Assembly (NCBI GenBank): GCA_002256985.1
Contig: NCGO01000014.1
Location: 1-64,000, forward strand
Direction of reading: 5' to 3'
DNA length: 64,000 bases
From: Novosphingobium sp. 28-62-57
GTDB lineage: Bacteria; Pseudomonadota; Alphaproteobacteria; Sphingomonadales; Sphingomonadaceae
How positions within the stretch are numbered: position 1 is the stretch's first letter; every line of letters begins with the position of its first letter. The notes under the pieces were generated by a model that was not told where the DNA came from, searched no databases, and saw nothing but the letters and a program-made list of their open reading frames with translations. Shown one piece after another: positions 18,527 to 28,590 of the stretch. A program made the position numbers and the translations under genes.

Positions 18527-19755
18527 GGCCGCACCTCCATGTATGTGTAATTGATCCGGACCGCGTCGCGCGCGACATCAGCTTCGCGGGCGAGTGCATC
18601 GACTTCAGCTTCGGCAAGAGCGAGGCTCGAGAGGAGCGCGCTGCCGAGATCGAGCTTGCCTGCGGCATAACTCGCCATATCCAGCTCGGCCCGCCGCTTG
18701 GCGAGCGGCACGAGTGTAGCCCTGGCGTTGTCCAACTGCCGGCGATGCATGTCGTAATCGGCAAGATCAGACGTGAGCCCCGCATCCAGATCGCGTTCAC
18801 CCGAAGCGCGGCTGAACCGTGCGCGTTCCGTATCGGCCTCGCGGGCTGCAATCAGCGGATCCTGTCGTTTACGCGAGAACAGCGGCAGATCGATACTGAC
18901 GCCGACGGACACCATGTCGCCATAGGCTGGATCGCGTCGACCGTAGCTGGTGCTGACCCGCCAGTCTGGCCGCTTTGCCGCGCGGGCAAAATCTGTCTCT
19001 GCCTCGGCGGCAGCGACATCGGCATCAAGAGCGGTCAGGCGCGGGGTTGCGCCAATACCACTTCTCAGCCGTTCGCGGTCGATCATTAACAAGGGCGAAT
19101 CGCCGCTGACATCGGCATGGGGATCGCCGGTCAGGCGCGCGAGCCGAGCCTGCGCCTTGACCACCTCGGCCTCAAGCTGAGCTCGCCGGTCGCTTACGGC
19201 TGCGCGCAACTGCTCGGGTTCATAGGCCTGGCTTGGCCGGGCGGAGCCCGAGGCAAGCCGCGCCGAAACCGTAGCCTGTAAATCGCCGAGGCTGACATCA
19301 AGGTGCTGCAATTGGCCAAGGCGGCGCCTGGCGTAGTAAAGATCGATCCAGGCAAGCGCCGTTTCCAGGCGGACGTCTTGCGCCGTGACCGCTTGTCCTG
19401 CTTCCGCCGCGCCGATCGCAGCCCGCGCGCGGGTTTGCTCCGCGCGCCGCTTGGCCGGGTTGGGGAATGCTTGTTCGACGCCGATCCGTGCGGTGGTCAT
19501 GCTTTCATCCCGCGGACGAAAGGCTGGCGGGCCCGAAATCGGAAAATTATCGATGCCAACGGACAAGGTGGGATCAGGAAGCTGGCCGGCAGCAATCGCA
19601 CGAGCGCGCGATGCGCGGACGCTGGCCTCACTGGCCTTGAGCGCAGGTGCTGCGTTTGCCGCTCGTTCGAGCGCGGCTTCGAAAGTCAGTGGTTCCGCAC
19701 CTGCCGTACAAGGCAGCGCAGTGGCCAAGGCCGGTGCTAGGAATAGTATACGCAT
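18523..19755 (-). CDS. cusC: Outer-membrane efflux channel CusC (TolC family)
   Basis: The 410-residue outer-membrane factor has a signal peptide (ending near GAEPL) and two TolC-type repeat domains with long helices rich in Ala, Arg and Glu. It forms the exit duct of the Cus pump. It is the first gene of the cusCBAF operon and overlaps cusB by 4 bp. A strong hairpin lies 62-95 bp upstream of its start. No lipobox was seen. Confidence 0.92.
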   Translation of the reverse strand: MRILFLAPALATALPCTAGAEPLTFEAALERAANAAPALKASEASVRASRARAIAAGQLPDPTLSVGIDNFPISGPPAFRPRDESMTTARIGVEQAFPNPAKRRAEQTRARAAIGAAEAGQAVTAQDVRLETALAWIDLYYARRRLGQLQHLDVSLGDLQATVSARLASGSARPSQAYEPEQLRAAVSDRRAQLEAEVVKAQARLARLTGDPHADVSGDSPLLMIDRERLRSGIGATPRLTALDADVAAAEAETDFARAAKRPDWRVSTSYGRRDPAYGDMVSVGVSIDLPLFSRKRQDPLIAAREADTERARFSRASGERDLDAGLTSDLADYDMHRRQLDNARATLVPLAKRRAELDMASYAAGKLDLGSALLSSLALAEAEVDALAREADVARDAVRINYTYMEVRP

Positions 19756-20107
19756 GCAATTGTCTTCCGGTTTGCACCTGCGAGGCCGATTGCGACAGGT
19801 TGGCTTTGGCGGATCGGGCGCCGGTGAAGCGAGGGAACTTCACCGGCGCCACGTGCCCGGCCGTCGTGTCTTATCGCTATCGGCCAGGCAATTGCTCAAC
19901 CTGCCTGCGGCGATCCGGTCCTGTCACAGTCATGCGGCAGCCGGCTCACCAGGTTTTTGGGGGGCGCCAGTCGGATATCCATTTCGCGTAAACCATCTTG
20001 AGGGGGGGCCCCAAGTGGATGCATCGCGGGCGCGGATTGACGTGGACCCTTCGGTCCGATGGGCAGAAGCTACGGGGTCGGCAAAGCCGACGTAGCCCGC
20101 TCAGCGA
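19756..20107. other. Intergenic region upstream of cusC
   Basis: This 352-bp gap lies between the small secreted protein gene and cusC on the minus strand. No coding frame is convincing. Apart from the hairpin at 19817-19850 nothing specific is visible. It presumably holds the cus promoter or leader. Confidence 0.5.
19817..19850 (-). promoter_or_regulatory. Long perfect hairpin upstream of cusC
   Basis: GGCGCCGGTGAA (19817-19828) and TTCACCGGCGCC (19839-19850) form a perfect 12-bp stem with a 10-base loop. No U-run follows on either strand, so a simple intrinsic terminator is unlikely. A terminator for the gene at 20108-20470, or an mRNA leader structure or attenuator for cusC, are the main options. 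Confidence 0.5.
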
Positions 20108-20470
20108 TCAGCCGATGTGCGCCGGAGGCTCAGGCTCGGGCGGAACCGTACGTCCCCACAGTGCCGCAACAGGGGACACGACAGGTTGGAAAAGCGTCAG
20201 GGCCTGAACGTCATCAACAACCTTGCCGGGGAGTAAAGCCAAGGGCACGGTGCAACCCATTTTTGCGATGCATTCCGGGGTCATCCCTTGGCAGGGTTGG
20301 TCATCCGATGATGGCTGAACGGTAATCCCCATTGCTTTGGCGCAGTCGGGGTCCATTTGGGTCGTTTCGGATTGTACCGGTTTGAGGGTCATCTGCGCGA
20401 AAGCTGATTCCTGCCCCAGAAGGCCAAGGATTGCTCCAATAAGAAGCAGGAAGGCGAGCCGACGATCCAC
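20108..20470 (-). CDS. Small secreted protein of unknown function upstream of cus
   Basis: The 120-residue product from GTG 20470, which is preceded by AGGA, has a clear signal peptide (FLLLIGAILGLLGQESAFAQ). The mature part has four Cys and several Met residues (MDPDCAKAM, DQPCQGMTPECIAKMGC), which hints at disulfides or metal binding. An upstream ATG in the same frame (20512) would add a Cys-rich extension before the signal peptide and is less likely. It precedes the cus operon on the same strand. No known family is recognised. Confidence 0.65.
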   Translation of the reverse strand: MDRRLAFLLLIGAILGLLGQESAFAQMTLKPVQSETTQMDPDCAKAMGITVQPSSDDQPCQGMTPECIAKMGCTVPLALLPGKVVDDVQALTLFQPVVSPVAALWGRTVPPEPEPPAHIG

Positions 20471-20924
20471 GTTATGTCCTGTCTGGCAGGAACAGCACAG
20501 CATGGGAAGCAAAAATTACCAATGACGGGGCATTCCTGCATGCTGCTATGTCCATGATTAAATCGTATCGCGCAACACGCTGCAGGAATAATCATCAATT
20601 CCAACAGTTCGCTCGCGCTTGGGATTGGCCGTTATGGCCGGGTAGTCTGCCGTTGCGCAGCACCCTGCAACACCACCTACTGGTTGTATGAACCAGGGAC
20701 CACGGGCGAGGTGCTTGGCATCAACAACGGCCTGGTTTGCCGCCGCAGCAGCCCAGCGGATCACGGCAACACGGTTGGCGGCCTCTTTTCGTCCTGTGTC
20801 CCTGCAACAGGGTGGCCAAGCCGCAGTAGCTTTTAGTCTGTTGAGTTATGGTCTTTGGAAGCATGCCGCTTGTCGCATAAGGCGTTGGGCTTGCAATCTT
20901 AAGGCGTGGAAAGATCGTTTGTAT
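20471..20924. other. Gene-poor stretch
   Basis: No supported gene was found here. Open frames exist on both strands but lack ribosome sites, signal sequences or recognisable motifs. The stretch leads into the decayed GHxWFMRG-family remnant at 20925. Confidence 0.45.
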
Positions 20925-21055
20925 AGATGCGGGCGGATTGTCGCGTGCCTCGGCAAGGCCGATGGAGCGCAGGTCGACCGTGTCGAGGTTCATCAAATTT
21001 TCTGCGGTCATTCTGCGCATTTTAAGGTTACGTATGTCGCTTCACCGAAGGGTGA
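20925..21055 (+). pseudogene. Remnant of a GHxWFMRG-family gene
   Basis: Read on the plus strand, this stretch gives a GATGCGGGCGG start matching the VDxGG segment of the paralogue at 61910. It continues with VACLGKADGAQ, and after a deletion VDRVEVHQIF followed by a HxAHFKVTYV segment. These match, in order, VVCIGKADGAE and HVRIDHIFDDHFAHVTVV in the intact paralogues at 58900-59256, 59355-59711 and 61910-62269. The start with its signal peptide and the middle are missing. It is a fossil fourth copy. Confidence 0.6.
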
Positions 21056-21391
21056 CCGCCACGCGCGGTCGGCTCGAATTGATAAGAGCCTCGACCGTGG
21101 ATTGAGCGTGCCGGCAATTCGTTTGTCTGCCTGCCCCAAACATCTTCGATATCCCCTAATAAATAATCGTCTGCACTTCCGACGAAATTGATGGCTTATC
21201 TTAAAGAGGAGTATGCCCGACAGGGAAAGCTGGCTTCTGCGGAATTTACTTATAGGCCCCCACAGCACAGGGCTTACAGGCAGATTTCTGGGCAAGGGTC
21301 GCCTTTCCGACCACAATCCCGCGAACGGAATCTACTCAGAATACCATAGTCGGTTGCGATACGCTTCCCAACGAGGAGCGGCAGTGTTGAA
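21056..21391. other. Region upstream of the GH130 gene
   Basis: No supported gene is seen in these 336 bases. The A/T-rich part around 21158-21205 (including CCCCTAATAAATAATCG) may be a promoter area for the gene at 21392. A short frame from 21191 has an AAAGAGGAG-like stretch inside it rather than before it, so it was not accepted. Confidence 0.4.
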
Positions 21392-22711
21392 ATGCAGGAA
21401 CGCACAGGTGAGCCGGTCAGTATGATCCAACGCGCAAAACTTAACTTCTATGATCGCGTTCTTCGACCCGATCCATCGCGGACCGTCGTTCGGCCATTCG
21501 ATCCGCACTACCCACGAGACTTCGCCGGCGGCACGTCACGTGCCCAAGAGACCGTGGACCTGATCGTGGCGCTTGACGAGGCTGAGTTGGCGCGCCAGCT
21601 AAAAGGCGTCTCATTGTCTCTGGATGAAAACCACCGTGACGTGGATACGATGCTGCTTCGGCGGTTCGAGGAGGTCGCTGGCGGCATCGAGGGTGTGGGT
21701 CGTATCAACGCCAAGCAGCGGCGGTTGATCGGCGCCTACTTCAGCGAAGAATTTGCTTACGAGGCCGCGGCCTTGTTCAATCCAAGCGTGGTACTCCATC
21801 CCGACCAGTCGGGGCTCCCGGAGGGAACCATCCGTTTCGTGATGTCGCTGCGGGGAATTGGCGAGGGACATGTGTCTTCCGTGACCTTCCGGACCGGCAC
21901 CTGGGCATCAGGCGGCGCACTTTTGATCGATGATCCCAGCCCGACATCGGTATCGCCACTTATCGATACGTGCGGGAAAGGAGAGGGCGTAGCAGCGCGC
22001 CTGTGCTGCGCCGGCAGTCGCACGATCTCGGAGACGGTGCTTTTTCCGGTCCTGCCGAGCCAGAGGCAGGGCATCGAGGATACGCGCCTTGTGCGCTTCT
22101 GCGAGGATGACGGCAGCATAATCTATCATGGAACATATACCGCTTTTAGCGGTGGCGAAGTGCGATCGGAATTGCTGAGCACCACCGATTTCCGATCGTT
22201 CGAAATGCGCGTTCTGATTGGCCAGGCCTCTAGCGGAAAGGGCATGGCCCTTTTCCCTCGCCGCATTGAGGGCAAATACGCCATGCTTGGACGTCAGGAC
22301 GGCAAGAATATCTGGCTTCATTTCTCCGATTCATTGCTCAACTGGGAAGGGGGCACAAAGCTCATTACGCCAAAATACCCCTGGGAATTCGTCCAGATGG
22401 GCAATTGCGGATCGCCGATCGAAATCGACGAAGGATGGTTGGTGATGACCCACGGCGTCGGCACGGTGCGTAATTATTGCATTGGCGCATGCCTCCTCGA
22501 CAAGAATGATCCGTCAAAGCTGTTGGCGCGAACACCGCGCCCGGTCCTGGCGCCCAGCCCGCACGAACGGGACGGATACGTACCCAATGTCGTCTATAGC
22601 TGCGGTGCGCTTGTTCAGGATCGGACCATGCTTCTGCCATATGCGATTGCTGACAGCTTCACTGCTTTCGCTACGGTCTCGATCGATAACCTCCTGAGCG
22701 TGATGGAGTAA
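21392..22711 (+). CDS. GH130-family beta-mannoside phosphorylase-like protein
   Basis: The 439-residue protein looks like glycoside hydrolase family 130, enzymes that phosphorolyse beta-1,4- or beta-1,2-mannosides in the cytoplasm. The family's GxEDxR-type motif with the catalytic Asp is present (QGIEDTRLVRF). Other five-bladed propeller landmarks include HGTYTAFSG, KGMALFPRRIEGKYAMLGRQD and MGNCGSPIEIDEGWLVMTHGVG. ATG 21422 is an equally good start and would shorten it by ten residues. GH130 genes are often paired with a glycosyltransferase like the one at 31032-33455 in stress or low-oxygen gene sets. It is convergent with the oleate hydratase gene. Confidence 0.88.
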   Translation: MQERTGEPVSMIQRAKLNFYDRVLRPDPSRTVVRPFDPHYPRDFAGGTSRAQETVDLIVALDEAELARQLKGVSLSLDENHRDVDTMLLRRFEEVAGGIEGVGRINAKQRRLIGAYFSEEFAYEAAALFNPSVVLHPDQSGLPEGTIRFVMSLRGIGEGHVSSVTFRTGTWASGGALLIDDPSPTSVSPLIDTCGKGEGVAARLCCAGSRTISETVLFPVLPSQRQGIEDTRLVRFCEDDGSIIYHGTYTAFSGGEVRSELLSTTDFRSFEMRVLIGQASSGKGMALFPRRIEGKYAMLGRQDGKNIWLHFSDSLLNWEGGTKLITPKYPWEFVQMGNCGSPIEIDEGWLVMTHGVGTVRNYCIGACLLDKNDPSKLLARTPRPVLAPSPHERDGYVPNVVYSCGALVQDRTMLLPYAIADSFTAFATVSIDNLLSVME

Positions 22712-22880
22712 GCTACTTCAGTTGATGAGAATTGATGACCGTTTGGATAGTGGATAGCCGTCCGGGAGAACTACTCCAATTCAGAACGGGTGGGTGGTGA
22801 CGAGCATTCCGCAAGAGTTCATCATTTTGTCACAGCCCTTGAACCCGGCAGTGCCCACCGGCCATCCATCGTCCCAACCT

Positions 22881-24473
22881 TCAATCGTTCATGTCATGCA
22901 AGGCGCGGAACGCCTTGTAGAGGTTGCGCGGATCGAGTTGTCCCTTGAACACTGCGGGCGGGGTCCGGTCGATATCGAGCAGCGCATAGACAGCCGACAT
23001 AGCAGACCGCACCGAGTATTCGACTGTGAAGACGACGTCATCGGGCTGTTCGCAGAACTGTCCCGTGATGGCGAAGTTGGCATAGCCCTTGGGGTGGACC
23101 TGCGGCCGGTCGCCCTTGGCGCGATTGAGGAACTGGCTGGTAATGAAGGGCATCATGCATGGCAGGCAGATCATGCCCTCGAGGCTGGTCTGCGCCTGGT
23201 CGATCTCTCCCAAGTGGCCGAGCAATTCTTGCATCAATTCGCGCCCGGTGCAGGCCGACATCGGCTTGGCGACGTAATTGCCGGGAGCATCGACGCTGAG
23301 GCCATAGCCCCAGAACACTTGCACGTTGTCGGGCTGGCCAATGAAGTGTGGCTGGTGCGGCAGCACGATTGACATCAGCCAATTGGAATCGACGAAGGTG
23401 ATGAGGCCACCTTCGCCCGGAACGTTGCCAGTGAAATCGCGGATCCGGTCGAACAGCGCCGAGTCCTTCAGCGTGGTGGTGAAGGAGAGCCATTTCGATT
23501 CATCGACATAGTCGGTGAATTTGGCGGGCCGGCCCAATTCGGGGCGGCCGGCGGCGATCTTGTCCCACAGGGCCCAGGCCCCACCGACGCTTTTGTCGTT
23601 AAGCGCCGCAGGGCTATCCATCCCGCCGATCGCGGCGCCTTCGGTCATCGATCCCAACGTCGCGATCACCAGGTCGCTGGGCGCGACTTCGACTTGCTCG
23701 GTCGTGCCGCCACTTTCGCAGGTCAGGCTCTCGACAAAATTCGTGCCGTCGCGGTCGGCAAACGCGATGTCGGTCACCTTGCTGCCGAGGCGAAACACCA
23801 CGCCGCGCTCGTTGAGCCATTTGCGCAGCGGCAGCACCGGCGAGTCATATTGATTGTAAAGCGTCCGCATGATGCCGTGCAGTTCGTTGAACCCGGCGAC
23901 CATGTGGGTGAAGCGCACGAGGTAGCGTTTCAGCTCGATCGCGCTGTGCCATGGCTGGAAGGCGAAGGTTGTGCACCACATGAACCAGAAATTGGTCTTG
24001 AAGAACGCTTGGTCGAAATGGTCGGAAATCCGGCTGTCGCCGAGCAGCGTCTCGGGTTCGATCGCCAGCTTCTCGATCGTCAGGATGTGGCGCTCTGACA
24101 GGCCGAATTCGGGCGCATCGATCTTGTTAGCGCCGCGCACTAGACGTGACTTGGAACCGGTCTTGATGACCTCGTTCCATTCGAAGATTTCCTGCGTGAC
24201 GGTCTGCTTCCCGTCGAGCGTCGGAATTGAGGAGAACAGGTCGTAGGTGCACAGATATTTGCTTTCCATCATCCGCCCGCCGCGGACCATGTAGCCCGTG
24301 TGCGGGTCGCCCGACCCGTCGAGACTGCCGCCGACCCGGTCGAGCTCCTCATAAACGGTGATGGTGTGCCCCGACAGTCCGCCGTCGCGGATCAGTAAGG
24401 TGGCTGCCGCCAGCGAAGCGATCCCGCCACCGACGAGGTGGGCGCGGGTGTGGCTGCGATCGGGCTTTGTCAT
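22881..24473 (-). CDS. ohyA: Oleate hydratase (FAD-dependent, MCRA family)
   Basis: The 530-residue flavoenzyme adds water to the cis-9 double bond of oleic acid to give 10-hydroxystearate. It has the N-terminal nucleotide-binding motif VGGGIASLAAA, the family's GGRMMESKYLCTYDLF segment and the conserved C-terminal INxNPTPPAVFKGQ-like block. ATG 24473 is preferred because AGAGG precedes it; a longer frame begins at 24533. It lies 56 bp downstream of the ATPase gamma gene on the same strand and could be read from that operon. A role in membrane or fatty-acid stress is known for the family; a link to the sodium ATPase is inference. Confidence 0.93.
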   Translation of the reverse strand: MTKPDRSHTRAHLVGGGIASLAAATLLIRDGGLSGHTITVYEELDRVGGSLDGSGDPHTGYMVRGGRMMESKYLCTYDLFSSIPTLDGKQTVTQEIFEWNEVIKTGSKSRLVRGANKIDAPEFGLSERHILTIEKLAIEPETLLGDSRISDHFDQAFFKTNFWFMWCTTFAFQPWHSAIELKRYLVRFTHMVAGFNELHGIMRTLYNQYDSPVLPLRKWLNERGVVFRLGSKVTDIAFADRDGTNFVESLTCESGGTTEQVEVAPSDLVIATLGSMTEGAAIGGMDSPAALNDKSVGGAWALWDKIAAGRPELGRPAKFTDYVDESKWLSFTTTLKDSALFDRIRDFTGNVPGEGGLITFVDSNWLMSIVLPHQPHFIGQPDNVQVFWGYGLSVDAPGNYVAKPMSACTGRELMQELLGHLGEIDQAQTSLEGMICLPCMMPFITSQFLNRAKGDRPQVHPKGYANFAITGQFCEQPDDVVFTVEYSVRSAMSAVYALLDIDRTPPAVFKGQLDPRNLYKAFRALHDMND

Positions 24474-24529
24474 GCGGACCTCTTTGGCTGGGGGAGTTCG
24501 GTTTGGGCGATGGGCTTGGTTGACCAACG

Positions 24530-25402
24530 TCATCGATATTTGTCGCGGGCAGCCTGTCGATGCCGTCGCGAGCGAACGCCCGACGCCAGTTCTACCACCT
24601 CGGCGGTAACCGCCTCCTGGCGTGTCATCCGCTCGAGCCCTTGCAGCGTCTCGAGCTTAGCGGCGATATTGGTGCTAGCGGATGCCATCGTCGAGACACG
24701 CGCTTCATTCTCGGCGGCGAAGCATTCGGTGGCGGCTTCGCAGATCTGCGCGAAGACATATTCCTCGGTCAGACAATCGAGCAATTTTGGCAGAGGTAGC
24801 TGGATCAGCGGTGGCGTGGAGGTGACACTGCTAAATCTGGCAAAATCGAGCGGCAACAGGCGGCGCTGCGTGACCTTTAAGCCCTTCCCGGGGGTCCAGA
24901 CCGGGAATATCAAGTCGATCCGGCTCGCTCCGCTGGTGTCGAGATAGGTCGTGACCGCCTCGATCAGCACTGCGGCCACCTCGATGATGGCGGCAGCGCG
25001 CAACGGTGCCGCGAAGGTGGCGGCGAGGGGCAGCCCGCGTTCGCGCGCCAGCGACGCGGTGCGGTCGCCGACCAGGAAAACATGCGAATTTGCCAACGCG
25101 GAAGTGGCACTGTCGAGCACGCGATCGGCAAAGGTGCCCGCGAAGCCCTGCTCGGCGCCGAACACGATCACGCCTGGCGGCGCGGTCCGGTGCGACATCG
25201 GCGTGACGGGTGACGTGTCGTCGAGCAGCAGCGCCTGCTCGATCGCGCGCGCCGCGACATCGCCGTAAGCACGTGCCGCTGGCAGCAGCGCGCGACCCTG
25301 TTGCGCGCGGGCAGCGGCGATACCCCGCATCGCGTTGACCACCGCGCCGAGCTGCCTGACGGTCGCGATTTGGGCGCTGATATCGGCGAGCTGCTCGGTC
25401 AT
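24530..25402 (-). CDS. atpG: N-ATPase gamma subunit
   Basis: The 290-residue product is the central-stalk gamma subunit of an F-type ATPase. The N-terminal helix ([22 protein letters not shown]) and C-terminal helix ([19 protein letters not shown]) match the coiled-coil rotor shaft. It is the last ATPase gene and overlaps atpA by 4 bp. As usual for N-ATPases, it diverges more from textbook gamma than alpha and beta do. Confidence 0.9.
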   Translation of the reverse strand: MTEQLADISAQIATVRQLGAVVNAMRGIAAARAQQGRALLPAARAYGDVAARAIEQALLLDDTSPVTPMSHRTAPPGVIVFGAEQGFAGTFADRVLDSATSALANSHVFLVGDRTASLARERGLPLAATFAAPLRAAAIIEVAAVLIEAVTTYLDTSGASRIDLIFPVWTPGKGLKVTQRRLLPLDFARFSSVTSTPPLIQLPLPKLLDCLTEEYVFAQICEAATECFAAENEARVSTMASASTNIAAKLETLQGLERMTRQEAVTAEVVELASGVRSRRHRQAARDKYR

Positions 25403-26916
25403 GGCGTGGTCTGTCCCACGCTATTGGTCAGTCGGCCCACTGCTGCGATCAGCGCTGCACGATCGGGCTCGCTCAGTGTGCCGCTTTTCTCGACCGATGC
25501 GACCGTCTCCGCCGCCTGCGCGTCAAGCCAGGCGGGCAAGCGCGCGCGTAGCTCAGCGACCGTCTCTACGGCGATTGCGTCGAAAGCTCCCTGTGTCAGT
25601 GCCAGCGCCAGCGCAGTCTGGTCGACGACGCGCAATGGCTGGAACTGGGGTTGGTTGAGCAAGGCGCGCAGCCTTTGCCCACGGTCAATTTGCGCCTTCA
25701 CGCGCGCTTCGGGCTGCTCGCCGAAGCGCGTGAACATCTCCAGCTCGAGGAATTGCGCGTAATCCAGGCGCAGCTTGCCCGAAACGTCGCGCAGTGCGCG
25801 CGCCTGGGTTTTGCCACCTACGCGGCTGACGCTGATGCCGACATCGACCGCGGGCTTTTGCCCTTGCGCGAACAGCTTGGCGTCGAGCGCAATCTGCCCG
25901 TCGGTGATCGAGATGAGATTGGTTGGAATATAGGCGCTCAAATTTCCCGCATCGGTCTCGGCGATAGGCAGCGCGGTGAGCGAGCCGCCGCCCTTGGCGG
26001 GCGAAAGCTTGGCAGCGCGCTCCAGCAAGCGGCTGTGGAGATAGAAGACGTCGCCGGGATAGGCCTCGCGCCCCGGAGGCTGACCAGTGAGCAAGGCGAT
26101 CTCGCGGTGCGTGGCCGCATGCTTGGTGAGATCATCGACAACGATCAGCACATGACCGCCGCGATCGCGGAAATATTCGCCCATGGTGAAGGCGGCGAAC
26201 GGAGCGATCCATTGCAGCCCAGGCGCCTGTGCGGGGCTCGCCACCACGAAGATGCATCGCTCGGGCGCGCCGTGACGACGGACTTGTTCGATTGCCCGCG
26301 CGACACTCGACGATTTCTGCCCGATCGCGACGTAGATGCAGATGACGTCGCTGGAGCGCTGGTTGACGATCGCATCGACCGCGAGCGCGGTCTTGCCGGT
26401 CGCGCGGTCGCCGACGATCAATTCGCGCTGGCCGCGGCCGAGCGCGAACAGTGCGTCGATCACGAAGGTCCCCGTTTGCACCGGCTGGACAACCAGGTCG
26501 CGGTCGATGATTGCGGGCGCGGCGCGTTCGATCGGTTCGAAGCTTTCGGCGGCGATGGCCGCACCGCTATCGAGCGGCCGACCGAGCGGATCGACGACCC
26601 GGCCGAGGAGCCCTGGTCCGACCGGCGTGCGGACAACCGCGCTGGTGCCGGTCACCATGGCACCCGCTTTCACGCCGTCGGCATCGTCGAGCAGCACGCA
26701 GCCAAGAGTTTCGCCGTCGAGCGTCTGGACGAAGCCCGCCTGGCCACCGTCGAAGTGCAGCAGTTCGTCGAGCCGGGCGTTAGGCAGGCCGGAAATCATA
26801 GCGACGCCGTCACCGATCGAGTCGATGCGGCCTATCTGGCGCAGTTCGGGGGCGAGGACGGTCGCCGCGACGCTCTGGCGCGCGCGCTCCAGCCAGCTCT
26901 CAGGCGTCTCGGGCAT
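25399..26916 (-). CDS. atpA: N-ATPase alpha subunit
   Basis: The 505-residue non-catalytic nucleotide-binding subunit of the F1 head has an intact P-loop (GDRATGKTA), the signature block [17 protein letters not shown] and the conserved [11 protein letters not shown] stretch. The start overlaps the end of the b-subunit gene by 17 bp. It forms the alpha3beta3 head with AtpD. Confidence 0.96.
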   Translation of the reverse strand: MPETPESWLERARQSVAATVLAPELRQIGRIDSIGDGVAMISGLPNARLDELLHFDGGQAGFVQTLDGETLGCVLLDDADGVKAGAMVTGTSAVVRTPVGPGLLGRVVDPLGRPLDSGAAIAAESFEPIERAAPAIIDRDLVVQPVQTGTFVIDALFALGRGQRELIVGDRATGKTALAVDAIVNQRSSDVICIYVAIGQKSSSVARAIEQVRRHGAPERCIFVVASPAQAPGLQWIAPFAAFTMGEYFRDRGGHVLIVVDDLTKHAATHREIALLTGQPPGREAYPGDVFYLHSRLLERAAKLSPAKGGGSLTALPIAETDAGNLSAYIPTNLISITDGQIALDAKLFAQGQKPAVDVGISVSRVGGKTQARALRDVSGKLRLDYAQFLELEMFTRFGEQPEARVKAQIDRGQRLRALLNQPQFQPLRVVDQTALALALTQGAFDAIAVETVAELRARLPAWLDAQAAETVASVEKSGTLSEPDRAALIAAVGRLTNSVGQTTP

Positions 26917-27652
26917 CGTTTCCGTCTTTCGCGAGGTGGCCGAGCATATCGTCCAGATCGGCGCGCCAGCTGTTGCGGAGGTGGACGTGCGCGCCGCGCA
27001 ATTCGCAGCCGCCGATCAGATCCGGTTCCTCCTCGAACGCGAGGTCGAGTGGCAGCGGAAGGAGCTTCGCCAAGGCGTCGCGGCAGCGTGCGCGTTCACT
27101 GTCGTGGAGCGGGGTGGGCGTGACGAGGGTCAGCGCGATGCCGTCAAAGCTTCTGGCGCGGTCCACTTCGAGCATGGCGGCGAGCTGGTCGGTCAACTTC
27201 TGGAACATTGCCTCGTGGATCACGGCCGACGGCAAGTGCTGGACAAGCTTTGCGGCCAAGTCACCCGCAAGCGTTGCCGCTTGAGTCTCCAGCGCCTTGC
27301 GCATGGCGTCGCGTTCGGCGGCGATACCAGCCTTGGCCGCTTCGCCCATCTTTTCGGCATCGGTCTGGGCCGTTTCGAGCAATCGGACGCGGTCGGCGTC
27401 GGCGGCGGTGCGAACTTCGGCGCGAAGCCGTTCCGCATCGGCCGCAAGAGCGGTGTTGCTGGCTTTGAGGGCCGCCGCCTCGGTCTCCGCTTGCGCCTTC
27501 GCCGCCGCCGCATCGGCGAGCAGAGCGTCGGCCGCCGCCTGACGCGCTGCGATCGCCGCCACCACCGGCCGGTAGAGGAAGCGGCTAAGCAGCCAGATCA
27601 GGACAAGGACGTTGATCGCCTGGAGCGCTAGCGTCCACCAGTTGATATGCAC
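26900..27652 (-). CDS. atpF: N-ATPase b subunit (extended stator)
   Basis: The 250-residue protein has one N-terminal membrane helix ([21 protein letters not shown]) and a long Ala/Glu-rich coiled coil. A globular C-terminal part follows. No separate delta gene exists in the operon, and in N-ATPases the b subunit is longer and is thought to replace delta. It lies 9 bp after the c-subunit gene. Confidence 0.9.
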   Translation of the reverse strand: MHINWWTLALQAINVLVLIWLLSRFLYRPVVAAIAARQAAADALLADAAAAKAQAETEAAALKASNTALAADAERLRAEVRTAADADRVRLLETAQTDAEKMGEAAKAGIAAERDAMRKALETQAATLAGDLAAKLVQHLPSAVIHEAMFQKLTDQLAAMLEVDRARSFDGIALTLVTPTPLHDSERARCRDALAKLLPLPLDLAFEEEPDLIGGCELRGAHVHLRNSWRADLDDMLGHLAKDGNDARDA

Positions 27653-27661
27653 TGTTCTGGG

Positions 27662-27904
27662 TCAGGCGAACGGGTTGGCGAAGAGCAGCAGCAATGCGAC
27701 GACCAGGCAGTAGATCGCCATGGTCTCGATCATCGCCAGGCCCACGAACAGCGTGCGCGAAACGGTGGCCGCAGCCTCTGGCTGTCGTGCGATAGCGTCC
27801 ATCGCAGCGGCGACGGCCTTTCCTTGCGCCAGCGCGGGGGCGATCGCGCCGAGCGAGATCGCGAGCGCAGCGCCCATGATGCTTATCAAATGGATCCAAT
27901 TCAT
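27662..27904 (-). CDS. atpE: N-ATPase c subunit with sodium-type ligands
   Basis: This 80-residue two-helix hairpin forms the membrane rotor ring. Aligned on the ARQPEA loop with the Ilyobacter sodium-binding c subunit, it keeps Gln at position 32 (AQGK), Glu at 65, Thr at 66 and Tyr at 70 (IETMAIY). This pattern is expected for Na+ rather than only H+ binding. Unlike the Ilyobacter protein, position 67 is Met. The start overlaps the a-subunit stop by 4 bp. Sodium transport is inferred from sequence. Confidence 0.93.
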   Translation of the reverse strand: MNWIHLISIMGAALAISLGAIAPALAQGKAVAAAMDAIARQPEAAATVSRTLFVGLAMIETMAIYCLVVALLLLFANPFA

Positions 27905-28590
27905 GTCATTGCCTTTTGCTGGATGGAAGTGGTTTCGCTGACCGCACCGCCGATGAAGACCATCGCCAGAGCGCCGAAAATATAGGCCTGTACCGCGCCG
28001 GTCAGCAGTTCGAGCGCCATGAGCGGGATCGGCACGAGCAACCCTGCCAGGCTGAGTACGATGCCGATCACGAATACCCCGCTCATCATGTTGCCGAACA
28101 GGCGAACGGTCAGCGACAGGCTGCGCGTGAACAGTTCGATCAGGTTGAGCGGCGCGAGCAGGATCGAAGGCTGGGCGAAGCTGCGGACATAGCCGTTAAC
28201 GCCCAGCGCGCGGATCCCGAACCAGAGCGTCGCGCCGAACACGATCAGCGCGAGCGCGATATCGGTCTCCAGCGTCGCGGTCGGGGGCTCGACGCCGGGG
28301 ATCAGCGACGACCAGTTGGCGACGAGCAGGTAAAGGAAGAACGTCCCGATCAGCGGAAGATACGGGGCCGGGGCGACTCCCATAGTCTCGCGGATCTGGA
28401 CTGAAAACATATCGACGACGAGCTCGAGCGCGGCTTGCGCTCGCGACGGCTTGAGCGCGAGGCGACGCGTGATCAGCCATGATCCTACGCTCAAGAGCAG
28501 TATGATTCCCCAGGTGGTGACGACCGGCGTCGTAATCGGTACCGGACCGACCATGAGCAGGACTTGCGTGTCGAACGGCGAGCTGATCAT
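27901..28590 (-). CDS. atpB: N-ATPase a subunit
   Basis: The 229-residue membrane subunit forms the ion half-channels next to the c-ring. It begins at ATG 28590 (MISSPFDTQ), overlapping the atpR stop. The essential Arg lies in SLTVRLFGNMMSG of the penultimate helix region, and the final GAVQAYIFGALAMVFI helix is conserved. About five hydrophobic segments are visible. Confidence 0.93.
   Translation of the reverse strand: MISSPFDTQVLLMVGPVPITTPVVTTWGIILLLSVGSWLITRRLALKPSRAQAALELVVDMFSVQIRETMGVAPAPYLPLIGTFFLYLLVANWSSLIPGVEPPTATLETDIALALIVFGATLWFGIRALGVNGYVRSFAQPSILLAPLNLIELFTRSLSLTVRLFGNMMSGVFVIGIVLSLAGLLVPIPLMALELLTGAVQAYIFGALAMVFIGGAVSETTSIQQKAMT

Noticed and set aside
21191-21391. Possible small ORFs upstream of the GH130 gene
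   Set aside because: The only purine-rich ribosome-like stretch lies within or one base before the candidate starts, and no motif supports them.
25651-27123. 490-codon plus-strand frame
   Set aside because: Antisense to atpA and atpF with no recognisable domain.
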